A stretch of DNA of 64,000 nt, from assembly GCA_032358165.1 (NCBI GenBank), contig JAALGY010000033.1:3658001-3722000 (forward strand), given 5' to 3'. The notes beneath the pieces are model-generated. The model saw nothing but the letters and a program-made list of their open reading frames with translations, had not been told where the DNA came from and made no database searches. Positions 25,271 to 36,760 of the stretch are shown piece by piece. Position numbers and translations under genes: made by a program. Source of the DNA: Diplosphaera chodatii. Lineage: Eukaryota; Chlorophyta; Trebouxiophyceae; Prasiolales; Stichococcaceae. Position 1 is the stretch's first letter, and each line of letters starts with the position of its first letter.

Positions 25271-27526
25271 CTAGTAGACCTCCACGTGCCACTGGCCGTT
25301 CTTCTTCAGCCGCTCGAAGAAGCTCTCCCAATCCAGGCTCTTCTCCTGCAGAGTGTACAGCATGCGCATGAGCACCTGCCGAGGTATGAGTTGTTGAGCT
25401 GCTGTGCACACAACATGAGTACCCTGTACTCATGCGCAAGCACACTCACAACATGATTGCCGGCAGACACTGCTGTGGAGCAGCTGCCCACCTTTGCCAC
25501 CCGCTCGAGCATCTCCTGGATGCCGGGCATCATGCCCTTCAGCCCGCAGAAGAAGATGTGCGCGCCGTTGTCCTGCATGACACGCACAGCAGCGTAAGCT
25601 GCAGAATTGCACACCGCGATCAAGCAGCTGGAACGCAAGGGTGTTATTGATCCGAGTCCAGGTGAGGCGCTGGCATGCCCTTTGCAAGTGCCCCAAGCCG
25701 TGGTCTTGAAATCTGTGAGACATGCCGCACCAGCAGGTCGAAGACCTCATCAGCGTACTCCTCCACCTTGTCCTGGATGTACATCTTGCCTGCAGGATGA
25801 AACACCATGTATGAGCACATGGGCACCACCTGCTATAAAACATGCATGCATCATTGGTCAATGGCTGGGTGCATTGCACGCCCATGCTGCAACCCATATG
25901 CTGTTGACCACATCAGCAGCTTGCAGCGGCCTCGCACTCACCGCCGCTCTTGTTCTTCTGCTCGCGCGAGAGCGCGTAGTCCACGCGGAACTGGTCCGGG
26001 TACTTCTTCGCGATGGCCTGGATCTCGTCGTCGTACAGCTTGGCATCGCTGTTGGCGGCGCCCATGAACAGCCACGACAGGCCCGTGAACCTGCATAACA
26101 TAGGTGCCGATCATCAGCATTAAATCCAGCGGTCTTCAGCCTACAATGAGCCTCGCGAGAATGTTGCAGATCTTGCCAGTGCAGCTGCGGCGTACTTATA
26201 GTTGGGCACGTCCTCCATGAACTGGCGGCGCCAGAAGGCGCGGTAGGGCGCGATGCCGGTGCCGGTCGCCACCATGATGAACACCGCGTTGGGGTCCTCC
26301 GGCATCAGCAGCACCTTGCCGGTGGGGCCTGTGCGCAACATGAGCAGAATCAGGACATGAGCAGGATCAGGACAGCGTTGAAAGTGGTCACACGTCGATG
26401 ATCTTGTGACAGGCCTGCAGCAATGTTGGAGCCCGCTGCCATCCAGCTGTGTCCGTTCAGCTGTAACCCGCAAGGGGCAGCAGTGGCCATGTTCTACGGA
26501 AGCTCGCCTCCACAGCCGATGCTCTCGGTTGCAAGGATGGCGGAGCCGCTCACCAGTCATCGTGATCTCATCTCCTGGCTTAGCATCGCACAGGAAGTTG
26601 GAGCAGATGCCCTTCTTTGCTGGGTCCTCGGCGTTCTGCAGCCAGCCGCCGCATATCAGGTCATGCACATCGAAAATGAAGCTGGATGTCCAGTGCGAGG
26701 CCCTGCTAGATTGGCCTGCGATTGAACGCACGAACAGCAATGGATAGGGTTCTGTGTGGCCGCTGCTGGCTGGGCACCTTCTCGGGGTCCCAGTATGTGG
26801 CGCGGCGCACGCACAGCGTCGTGGTCTTGCCGTCGAACTTGTCGCCGTAGCGGCTGGCTGCGATGGAGTACAGGCGGGTGCCGTGCGGCATCTCCTTGCC
26901 GCGGCTGTTGACCTTGGTGCCCTATTGAAATGGGCAGTGGCAATGTCAGAAATGCTATGGTCAACGGACTGCACGCCAAGGTTCACCGATGTCTGAGAGC
27001 ACATCAGGGGTGCAATGGCACAGCACAGTCTGCAGGCGGGTAATATCAAGCACGCCAGGTGTGTACCGGGGGGATGACACCGTAGGACTGGCCCTCCCAG
27101 TAGGGGATGTCGCCGTTTGTCTCGATGACGATGTTGCACGTCTCGCCGGTGGCCTTGGGGCCTGTGATCTTCTCCACGCTCACGACCTTGCCCTTGAACG
27201 GCTTCTTGGGGCTGAAGGTGTTCAGGGGCAGGTCGCCATCCTCTAGCTCAGTCGGCACCTGCGAGGTCGCACCAGACACACCACTGTCTCAACTTGGCAC
27301 TCCCTCCCGTGCGCCCTTCATGCCACAGCAGGCTGCTTGTGTGCATGTGCCATGTACCTCGTGAAACAAGAAGGTGAACATGACGACATCGCCGAAGCAC
27401 CTTTTGCCGCGTGACCTCCTCTGTGGCTGTGGCCTGTGCACGGGCTGCCTGCCGCTGCATGCGCTTCGCCTGCAGCTTTGCCGCCCGCAGTGGCATGCTC
27501 CCAGCAAAGTGCTGCAGAATGAACAT
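25271..27526 (-). CDS. PETH: Ferredoxin-NADP+ reductase, chloroplast
   Basis: FAD enzyme that passes electrons from photosystem I-reduced ferredoxin to NADP+ at the thylakoid surface. Exons on the minus strand give, in order: a basic plastid presequence ([20 protein letters not shown]), [20 protein letters not shown], the FAD-binding [18 protein letters not shown] and GICSNFLC motifs, the NADPH-site [93 protein letters not shown] and the C-terminal GQWHVEVY. The final Tyr (TAC, then TAG at 25271-25273) is the residue that stacks on the flavin in plant-type FNRs. Every catalytic landmark is intact. About ten exons. The N-terminus is the weak point: ATG at 27526 or 27496 are in frame, but a CTGCAG acceptor at that place could mean another first exon further right. 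Confidence 0.95.
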
Positions 27527-28509
27527 GTGGATGAAGTCAGCACATAGGACCCTGTGTTTCTGGCGACATCGTCCCGTCCTCATCGCCCTCGACCCTCTTG
27601 CAGGTGCCCGGCTCTACATTGGTGCAGCCCGCGGCTGCCGCCACTGCATGCTGACAGCTGGGCTGGGTTGGCGTGTGCCTGACGGCGCTGCTTACTGCTG
27701 CCGACTCTCAATAACCATGTCCAGCCTTTGCCGCCGCTGCACTGTTGCCGCTTCTCCACGACAGCTTGGTGCAGCAGCCCATGTGCACAAACATGTGCTG
27801 CACTGCTTGGTCGCTCTAGCGTCGCAGGTATGCTGTCACACGTCTCGTAGCAGTGAGTTGCGAAGCTTCACAGCCTCAACATGCGCCTCAACCCCTAAAT
27901 GACATCGTAGCCCACATCCTTGCATGCTTGATGCTTGCTGCAACACACACGCGGAGGGGCGATCGGGTCGGCAAAAGCCTGCACCTTTGCCGGCAGCGCC
28001 CGCTGCGGACCTGTCATTGACGCCATGCCGGCCGTGCGGTGGCAAGTCTGCAGAACACACATCAACATCAGGTCAAGCTCGCCACGACCTCCGTCACAGT
28101 TTGGCATGCGCAAGAAGACACCTGGCGCCGCGCACCTGGGCAGACATGCTGGCAAAAGCTTCACGCTATCACTTGCAATGGGTGTGGATGGGAGACCGGA
28201 TCTCTGGGAGCTGGACTGCCCGGCATGGCCATCTCATCCGCTCCTGTGGCCACAGGCTTGGGTTGCATCCCGTTCTACGACGCTCACGAGCGTCCCGCAC
28301 AGGGCGGCTCAACAAGCCCAAGAAAGCAGAGCCCAACCTGCATGCCCAACCAGCTCGTTGCTCATTTCGTACGTGCACAGACACTCATTCGCAGAAGGTT
28401 TCACAGCTGTACCCTCATCTGAGACCGGCGGACCGGACAATACTGTTGCTTCTAGAGGGTCTTGGAAGGCCCAACCCCTGCATAGGGAGAGCACAGGGAA
28501 CGAGCAGAC
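27527..28509. promoter_or_regulatory. Divergent intergenic region between FNR and the DeSI-like gene
   Basis: About 980 bp holding the FNR promoter and 5' UTR (and perhaps a short FNR first exon) and the promoter of the peptidase gene. The open frames here have no recognisable product. Confidence 0.4.
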
Positions 28510-30815
28510 ATGGCTGAGGACGGGGAGAAGGTGTTGCTACGCGTATACGACCTCAGGTCAGTAAGAGCCGACACGCCCTGCGTGCTGCCCAGCTGCTTGC
28601 ATGCTGCATCCCGTGTATGATGCAGCGTTCACCCTGCTGCCCCGTGCTGCATGTGGCATTCAACTCACCAACAACAAGCCGGTTGATGCCCTTCTTTTCA
28701 ATACCGCAGCCAGGGTCTGGCTCGTCAGATGTCACCAATGCTGCTGGGGCGGCAGGTGAGTGCGCTTTGCACGCTGCCATCCTGCCACTGCACTGCACAC
28801 AACACATGCAGGCCAGCAGTGCACAGCCCCGCCAAGGCAAATATAAGTGACCATGCGTGCATGCTGGACGACCGCTGTCTGCAGATTGAGGCCATTTATC
28901 ACACAAGCATAGTGGTCGGTGGGGTGGAGCATTTCTATGGTGGCGGCATCCAGGAAGCGGTGCCTGGGCACACGCCTTACGGTCAGCCGATACAGGTCCT
29001 CGACCTCGGGTGCGTGTCTGGTGTCTCGTCTGATCATGAGCTGCTGCTTGCCCCATGCACTTCCAAGCTTGACGGTAGTTTCCAGCTTGCAGATACACGC
29101 ACTTGCCGAGGGATGTGCGCCAGGTAAGCAGACCTAGCATGCAGAGCATGCAACTCAGCGCACAAGTTGTGCAGTCAGTCGCATTTCCAACATGCAGCTG
29201 CATCTGCAGGAGTACCTCGTGGACGTCTCCGACCGCTACTCGCCACAAAACTACAACCTGTTTCATCACAATGTGAGTGCAAGCAGCACGCCTTGCTGAT
29301 CGTGTTTGTCTTGCATGCTGATTGTGATGTGCAGGACGCAAAGTGAAAGTATATTGACCAGGTGTGTCGAGTATTGAAGTGTGTGTGTGCAGTGCAACAA
29401 CTTCAGCGATGAATTTGCTACCTTCCTGACGGGGTCTGGCATCCCGTCGCATATCACCAACCTGCCATCGGAGGTGCAGTTGCATCCTAAGATCTACATG
29501 CCCTCGGGTTGCGACAGTGCTGTGTGTAGCTCTGGGTGGCGCAGCGCAGTCGATTGCCGATCAACTGAGCATGCAGGTGCTGGCCACACCCTTTGGGCAG
29601 GCAATCGCGCCGATGCTGACGGGCATGGAGGCGCGCCTCAACACGCCCATGGCGCAGCAGGTGCCGTGTTGATGTCAGCACGTTGATTCCTCCATGGAGG
29701 CCTGCACACCAGCATGCAGTTGCCTGCGTGTCATTGCACAGCGCGTAGCGTGTTGCTAATGTGTGCACACTACACCAGACACACCAGCGGCATGGGATTC
29801 GTGTGGTGTGCATCCTGTTGCAGCATGCGATCACCCGGTCACACCCGCAGCCCGAGGAGCTCATGGATGTGGAGCCCGCTCTGCCGCCGCCCGTTCCTGC
29901 TACAGCAGGAACGGAGGCTGCAATGGGGACCTCTATCAGCGAAGTGGCACACCCAGCGGACGACCCTGCAGTCGAGCTGGCGGGCGCAGCCTCTCCCCCG
30001 GCGTCTGCACCGCTGGCAGCCTCCGATGACACGCCGTCCGCATCGGCGACGCCCGAGCAGCCGCCGCCGCCGCACAAGGCGCCGGGCGACAGCGCCCAGC
30101 GCGCCGGCAGCGTCAGCCCATGCGTCACAGACCTGGCGGACAAGCTGTCGCTGCACTCGCCCCCCAGCAAGGTCTGCACCTGGAATGCCTTGCGGTCATG
30201 GTTGCGGCCCTCAGCCGTCAGATCGGGTTGCCTTGGCAGGGGTGTCTTCGAGTCGTGAACATTCACCGAGGTACAGCTGCGGAACAAAACCTCATGGTGG
30301 CTGCAGTCAACGTCTGGGGTTGAAGCGCGCCTGGGCAACAACAGCAGCGTCGGCGGGCAGCAGTCCCGTCCGCTGCGTGCTGCGCTGCGCTTTGACACTC
30401 CAGGGCAGACAGCAAGCGCTGCAGGTCAAGGCTCTGCAGCAGGGCACCAGAGCCGGCCAAGCGGCAGCCAGGTGCCTGCTGCAGCCGCTGGTGCAGCAGC
30501 AGCAGCGCGTGCTGTTGGCGGAGCTGCGGCGGTGGATCATGCAGCGTCAGAGGCATCTGCACCTGCTGCTGATGCGCAGGTGTGTTTCAACGGTCCACAT
30601 CACGTCCTAGTCTAAACCTAGCAATGCTGCCAAATCGTGCGCAGGAATAAAGGGGTTGCACTGCACATCTGCAGGCAGCATTCCAGGCGGCTCTGATGGA
30701 TGAGTTCAAGAGGATCCGGACGATCAACCCTGCTGTGGGCCCCAACGAGGCAGCAGCCCTGGCGCTCAACCGCCTACGAGAACGTGCGCCGGAGCTGCTG
30801 GCAGCCCGCGGCTGA
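28510..30815 (+). CDS. DeSI-type PPPDE-domain peptidase with long C-terminal tail
   Basis: Member of the PPPDE (DUF862) thiol-peptidase family, whose studied members remove SUMO or ubiquitin or act as depalmitoylases. Exon 1 (28510-28556) is MAEDGEKVLLRVYDL and splits a Ser codon with exon 2, SQGLARQMSPMLLGRQ. Exon 3 starts IEAIYHTSIVVGGVEHFYGG, giving the catalytic His in YHTSIVV, and ends GQPIQVLDLG. Exon 4 is YTHLPRDVRQ; exon 5 EYLVDVSDRYSPQNYNLF; the junction with exon 6 makes HHNCNNFSDEFATFLTGSG with the catalytic Cys; then GIPSHITNLPSE and VLATPFGQAIAPMLTG. Up to here it aligns with DeSI-1/2 along its whole length. Beyond it lies about 200 residues rich in Ala, Pro and Ser, closing with a helical piece FKRIRTINPAVGPNEAAALA and TGA at 30813-30815. 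Substrate unknown. One exon around 30320-30580 carrying low-complexity sequence has uncertain edges. Confidence 0.87.
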
Positions 30816-31608
30816 TGCTCATGACGCAACTGGAGCGGCAGCATACCTTTGCCAAGGATGCATGGTAGTCTGTGGCTGCCAGGCCAGCCTTGTCTCAAGC
30901 CCGCCGTGGCGCTGAAGAGATCTTACTGGACATTGGATATCAGTCCATCTTAGCAGCAGTAGCCTCAATCAGCAGTGAACGAATGCTGCCAGTGCTTGAT
31001 ATCAGTGACGTGAAACATTGAGGACTTCTCAACATACAGCTGCAGCCGCGAGGCTGCACTGGGATGACGGACTAATGCAGGCCATCAGGTCATCTCTTGC
31101 TTGCTGCGTGTGCTAGATAATATAACACAACGGGGTCAGGTTACACAACTACAAGGTTGACTCAAAAGGAGCACACAGTTCACCGCCACAACAGCTGCAT
31201 CGGGTGGTGTCAACACACTGCATCAGCAAAACTAACGACGGCAGTCAAAGCCGGAGCCAAAGGCACAAGGTTGCTTGTGCAACCAGGTGAACAGGCAGAC
31301 TGCAGTATTGCACGAAAATTAGGACAGTGATGACAGGCTGCACGGCTTTTTGCTGGAAGCCATGCCGGCACTCGCTGTGGGTCACAAGAGTTGCTTAACC
31401 CCATATGGCACTTGACGTCAGCATTTGGCTGTAACAGACTGGCTCCCCAAAAGCTCAAGTCTGTTCAGCGTCCCAAACATGAAAAACTTGCATGTATCAT
31501 GATATGTTCTCGCCAGCAGCACCAGGTGTTGATCTTCTGCGCATAACATCCCTCCCAAGAACAGCGCTGCATCCTCAGACCATGAGTGACTCACATGACA
31601 GAGCCTCA
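30816..31608. other. Convergent intergenic region, no gene seen
   Basis: Lower-GC stretch between the peptidase stop and the first dehydrogenase stop. A minus-strand frame at 31210-31458 has no domain and no splice partners. Confidence 0.45.
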
Positions 31609-34600
31609 TCAGGCAAAGGTGGAGACGGCCTGGTTGGCGCTGGCTATGAACGTGTCGTGTGTTGCATTAGGCTTCAGCACCACCTGTTGTGACAACAGAC
31701 ATCGCATCGCGCATATCAGGACGAGGCAGGACATCTACTGGGCATATGCTCAAGGTTGGGGTGGTCACAAGTACATTGGTGGCATGTGCCTGCGCTGAGC
31801 TGGTATAGCCAGGGATACGCAGACATGCAATCTCTGGCGCCAACAACGTGAGCCTGCCGCCATCTGACCAGCGTGAACAATGCACATGCGGCCGGCGCAC
31901 CTTGATGCACTTGTCGGTATCGCCTGCCACATACATAGCATGGCACAGGTCAGCAGCTCGACGTTGCAGGGATCCTGTGCACATTCCATCGCACCGACAG
32001 GGTTGCCTCCTGCAACACAGCGCCAGAGGCACGCTGCGTTCGCAAGTCGAGATGCTTGGGTGCTCACGCTTGGCGTTGAAGATTTCGTAGCCCTTGGCAG
32101 CCTCCTTGAGCGGCAGGATGTGGCTGATGACCGCCTGCGGCCGCAGCTTGCCCTCCTGCAGCATGGTGAATAATGCAATGGAGTTACTCGGTATCCCAAG
32201 GCATCACAAAGCTGGCAGCTTCAGGGTCACACGCTTCCTTGCATGCCGTCTGTGGTGCCTTGCACTCAATGGCGTGAACGTGTTTCAGGCTGGTCAACAA
32301 CAGCCGCTGGCTGTCCACGAGCCAAGAGGAGCACCGTGATCATGCGCAGCAGGTCGTTCCAGAAGAACTGGCAGGGCGTCTGGCCGGCAGCCATGTGCAG
32401 GCCCTGCGGTATGAAGCGAGGTATAGTGCATGAGTATAAGTATGGTGCATCAATTGCAGTGCTGATGTCAGTGTCACCCTGCTCTGTGTACAGCAGGTGC
32501 GTGTCAGCAGAACAATGTTGCCAAGCATAGGGCTCTGCAGGCTGACCTTCTCCATGAATGCGCCAATGTTGAAGTGGTTGCAGTACCCGGCGTACACACC
32601 AACTGCACACAGCATTCGTATCAGATCAGGACTGGACGAGGGCATGCTGCCCAGGCAACATGCTCGTGATGTGTTGGCACCACCGCACTTCACTGTGCTG
32701 ACGATGCGTGGATGTATGAAGCAAAGGAGAGGAGGCAAAGGCTCCAGGGCGCAGTTGAGAAGCAAATCAACGAGTGTCAAAAACGAACTGTAGCAATCAT
32801 GTCGGCAGGTGAGCATCGCACCAATGCCGATGTGGCCGCCCTTCCGCGTCGCCATGATGAGCTCGTTGATGATCTCCGATGGGTCCGTCTCCATCATGAG
32901 CTTCATCTCCGCCTGTCCACATGACAGGCGTGATCGTCAGCATGGCCTGCTGTTATGGCATTTATGTGAATGGGTGGGCGACGCTACACATTAGTAAGCC
33001 CAATGCATGGCGGCTGAAGGTGCGCCCCGCAATGGGCTTAGGGAGCAAGCAAAATCCGTTGCTGCTGCCCTCTCGCCTCAACGCTCAGCATGCATGCACC
33101 GGCGGGAGCTTGCACACATCCGCGCATGCCTGGTGGGTCAGGCTGTGCGCGTAGTGGAAGCCGACGGCCTCGATGGAGCAGTCCGGGCCGTGGGGCACCA
33201 GGTCGTGCAGCGCGTCCAGCGTCTTGCGCTGCGAGAAGTTGATGGTCTCCACGCCAGGCGCGGCCTGTGGCAAGCGCCAATGTATATTTGATGCATCGGC
33301 ACAGCACTGCACCTGTTACCTGCACCTGGGCGTCAGTGCACATAGGCACCCACCCTGAACGGGCTGGCGCACCTCCTTGGCGCGCTGCAGGCGGTACTCG
33401 TGCTCGTCGATGATGAGCACACGCTTAGCGCCCCGCGCGAAGGCGCACTGCGCCGCCAGGATGCCCACTGCAGGGTGGGATGCCGACAGTCGCGGACTGA
33501 TGAAAGCTGACAGCACACATCACTTGTGCATGCAGCTCCTGTTGGCAGGCCTACAGCTTGGGAGGGTTGGCGGCAACCAAGCACTGCGACATGTGCGCGG
33601 GATGGTCTCGAGCAGTGGCATGCTGCCCTTGGAAAGACGCTGACGGCGACACCATACCAGGAGGCTGGCACTGCAGGCAAAGCATTGTGCCCATCCTTGT
33701 GGCAGGCAGAACTGCTGATGACATGCAGAGCTGATGATCAGACTCTGGTCACCTGGGCCGGAGCCCCAGATGGCGACGACGTTGCCCTCCTGCACGTTGG
33801 CGCACTCATTCGCCCACCAGGCGGTCGGCAGGATGTCGGACAGGAACAGCCACTTCTCGTCGGGGTCGCTGTCGGGCACCCGCAGCAGGTTGGTGTCCGC
33901 TGCAACAGGCACAGGACAACAGCTGCAGCTGTAATGGAGGCAGAGTACCATGCTCACATGCATGTGGCTGCGTGAGCAAGAGCCACGCTTGTGAGCTGGT
34001 GAGCAGCTGCAAAATCTCGCTTCATGTGCAACAGCTGCAACGTGTGAACAGAGGACGATGCAGAGAGCCAGTCGCACCAAAGATGACGCGCGCATATTCG
34101 GCCTGGCCACCCTCATACCCGCCGGTCAGCATGCTGTAGCCTGCAGACGTTGCAGCCAGCTTGTTGCTGCAGGCAGCCAGGCATTGAGCGCAATCACATC
34201 AGCCAACGACACTCGCACTGCAGGCTTTGGTGGGGAAGGCAATGCACCATGCATGCCAGCGGTGCGGTGGCCATACAGGGCCTCCTCCTCCTTCGAAGGG
34301 TTTGTCACATCGCAGCACGAGTAGCACCCCTTCTTGCAGTACCTGCAGCGGGAACAGTGCCCACAGTCTGCTTGCTGCAGTGGTGTGGTAGATGGCATGG
34401 GGCTTCACGTGCTCAATGGGTCAAGTCTGAATGAAGCAAGGCAGACTTGCCAGCATCTTTGCAGCAGCGCTGGAGGTTGCAGCTTGATTACAACATGCAG
34501 CGTCAAGCCAAGTACACGTACATGCAGGCGCCGCAGCCCAGGTCGAAGGCGGCCACCACGCGGTCCCCCTTCTTGAAGTTCTTCACCTGATCGCCCACGT

Positions 34601-35639
34601 CCTCCACGATGCCCATGAACTGCAACATCCAGACCACATGTGATCGTGTGCGTGGACACACAAACACTTAATGTTGGCCCCCCCCCAGTGGCACCTGGAC
34701 AAAGCATATCAGAACAGTATGAAGGTCGGATGCATGCCCTGTAAACGTGCACCTCGTGTCCCAGCAGGTCGTGTTTGCGCATGCCGGGCATGGCGCCCAC
34801 ATACATGTGCAGGTCGGAGCCGCAGATGGCGGTGGAAGTCACCCTCACAATGGCATCCCGCTGCGTAGCACGAAAGCTGCACGTGAAGGAACACAAAGCG
34901 CCGATAACACCAGTGGCCGCACATCAGGCAGTGGAATCCTGTTCAGTCCTGCTGCCAGCTAGTGCAGATCCGTATCACGCTGCCGCAGTATGCTTGTGAC
35001 AGGGGCTTGCCAGGCATAACACAGTGACCCATCAGGCACATGCAGACGAACAGCTGCTCTGTGCACGAAAGACATCTCTTTCATGATGGACATGGGCAAG
35101 CACCACGACAAACACGGCAGTGCAAGGGATGCTGGGAATACAAAGGCAGGCTGCAGGAAGCATGCGGGCGTCAGATGCTTGCATGGCCGATCTGTACGAA
35201 GGCCCTCGGCCCAGATCTTCTTGGATCCTGCCCGCGAATCATGTATGCGCTGCCGAAGAGACAAGGAGTGAACCAAGGCCGCACTGGATCTGTGACGACG
35301 GGCACGTCGCGCGTGTTGACGGTGATGCTCTGCTTCCCAGTCCATTCGGCACCCAGCATTTGCTTGGACGGGTCGTGACGCGCGTGGAGTTCCACCTTCC
35401 CCAGGCCCCAAGCACTCTGATCTTGAACCTGAGATTTAAAACATGCTTGTGAAGCATCTCAGAGCGAGTTGTGAGGGCACCACTCATATCGAGATGGGTT
35501 TGCGTCGGGATTGCATGCGCATTGTGGATCCCTAACTATGACGCTGCGCATCATCCGGCCGATGCTGTTTGCAGAGGAAAATTGGTATGAGTTTTAATAA
35601 GTAAGAGGAGCACGGAGAGGCATGCTGCACCGTAGGCAT
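31609..35639 (-). CDS. Zinc-dependent alcohol/formaldehyde-type dehydrogenase, copy 1
   Basis: Medium-chain dehydrogenase of the FDH-like group (related to glutathione-independent formaldehyde dehydrogenase); substrate uncertain. The start is a three-codon exon ATG-CCT-ACG (35639), joined across about 200 nt to [20 protein letters not shown] and [20 protein letters not shown]. Next come [17 protein letters not shown] and GHE (catalytic zinc), then [20 protein letters not shown] with the structural-zinc C-x2-C-x2-C-x7-C and two extra Cys. After [15 protein letters not shown] sequence, VVAIWGSGP and [18 protein letters not shown] form the NAD fold; the Asp in LIIDEHEYR suggests NAD+ over NADP+. 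Later exons: [81 protein letters not shown] and [19 protein letters not shown] at 31609-31611. About fourteen exons. First of three head-to-tail paralogues. Confidence 0.92.
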
Positions 35640-36760
35640 CGTGTCGGTGTCGACGGTGTTGCAGCAACTGCGATGGCCGTGCAAGAGCGAGGTTCAACAG
35701 ACGGTACCTCAGCACAACGCGTGGACCGTTTTAGGTTTATAACGACGCAATAAGGAAGTCAGAGGTCTTGTTGTAAGGCAATGTGCGACTGTCGGAATCC
35801 GATATTGGGATGCGCAGGTGCACAGTAGCAGGAAGTAGGCCCGCAGTGACAGCGTAGCTCGAGATTACGGCACTACTGATGCTTTGACCTGGGCGGTTGC
35901 CCTATGCTGATGCTGTATCGCTGTCATGGCCTGCATAGCCTGCAACGGGTTATGTGCAGCAACCCAGGGTATGGTCTGGTTGATGCTCGTTGACTGCGGA
36001 TTACCAGCATCATCTACTTTACCGCAATGCATGCATGACAATTCAAGGCAACGGGGCATCACACCGTAGCAGGGCCACTATGTGTGGTGTCGGCTGTTTG
36101 GACCCAGGAACACTCGAACAGAAAAAGAGCAACCCCAAAGAAGTACTGGCAAGTTTGACTGCAGACACCCAAGCAAGGGTGACAAGTGACCAGCAGTGTG
36201 CAGGCACTTCAACACCGTACATACAGCGCAGTGTAGGAGTGTGTGCATGATGTCGATGTGCAGTGCCGACTGGTCCTAGCAAATGTGCAAACACTGCCCA
36301 CGCTGTTGTCATCGTCATGTGCATGAGACACCACAAAGGGCTTGTGCTGACCACCAGGCGGACAACAGTAGTCTATCTGCGGATCCGGAGCTGGTTTAGG
36401 CGCTGTGCTTCACGCTGCCCGCTGGTCCGGGCCCATGGCACAGGATCCATTTCCTGGCCCCAGCCTCTTTGTCGGTCAACCTGACTCCGGCGGCCGTCCT
36501 GGGCAGGCCACATGGCAACATCATTCATACCAGCAGTCGTTCTGCTCACCGCAGGTAGAATGTGGCAGGCTGCCCGGACCTGTCGACAGAAATACGGTGA
36601 CCACACACGGGGGTAGCTACAGGTGCCTACAGGCCCTGCAGAGAGGCTGTCTCCTGTGCTGCCCGTCATCCAGGGGCTCGTGTGCAATGCTTCAACCCTG
36701 ACAGACTGAGGCAGGGGTTGCCGCTAATAGACCAGCTGCCGAGTTCGTACCTGAACCCCT
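35640..36760. other. Intergenic between dehydrogenase copies 1 and 2
   Basis: About 1.1 kb with no coding signal. It contains the copy 1 promoter (TATA candidate listed separately) and the copy 2 3' UTR. Confidence 0.5.
35736..35741 (-). promoter_or_regulatory. TATA-box candidate for dehydrogenase copy 1
   Basis: Plus-strand TTTATA reads TATAAA on the minus strand, about 100 bp upstream of the copy 1 ATG, a reasonable distance for a short 5' UTR. No equivalent was found above copies 2 and 3, so the copies may differ in control. Confidence 0.35.

Noticed and set aside
25832..25840. TATAAAA in the plus strand within FNR
   Set aside because: It lies inside an intron of the minus-strand FNR gene with no plus-strand gene downstream.
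28100..28170. Possible first exon of FNR (short ATG exon MSAQ ending at GTGCGC)
   Set aside because: In phase, but the intron would be about 640 nt, longer than its neighbours, and a four-residue lead cannot be supported without transcripts.
28553..29485. A 310-codon minus-strand open frame
   Set aside because: Antisense to the DeSI-like catalytic exons, with no recognisable domain.
29487..30398. A 303-codon minus-strand open frame
   Set aside because: It is the antisense of the Pro/Ala/Ser-rich exon of the DeSI-like gene; GC-rich exons leave the opposite strand open.
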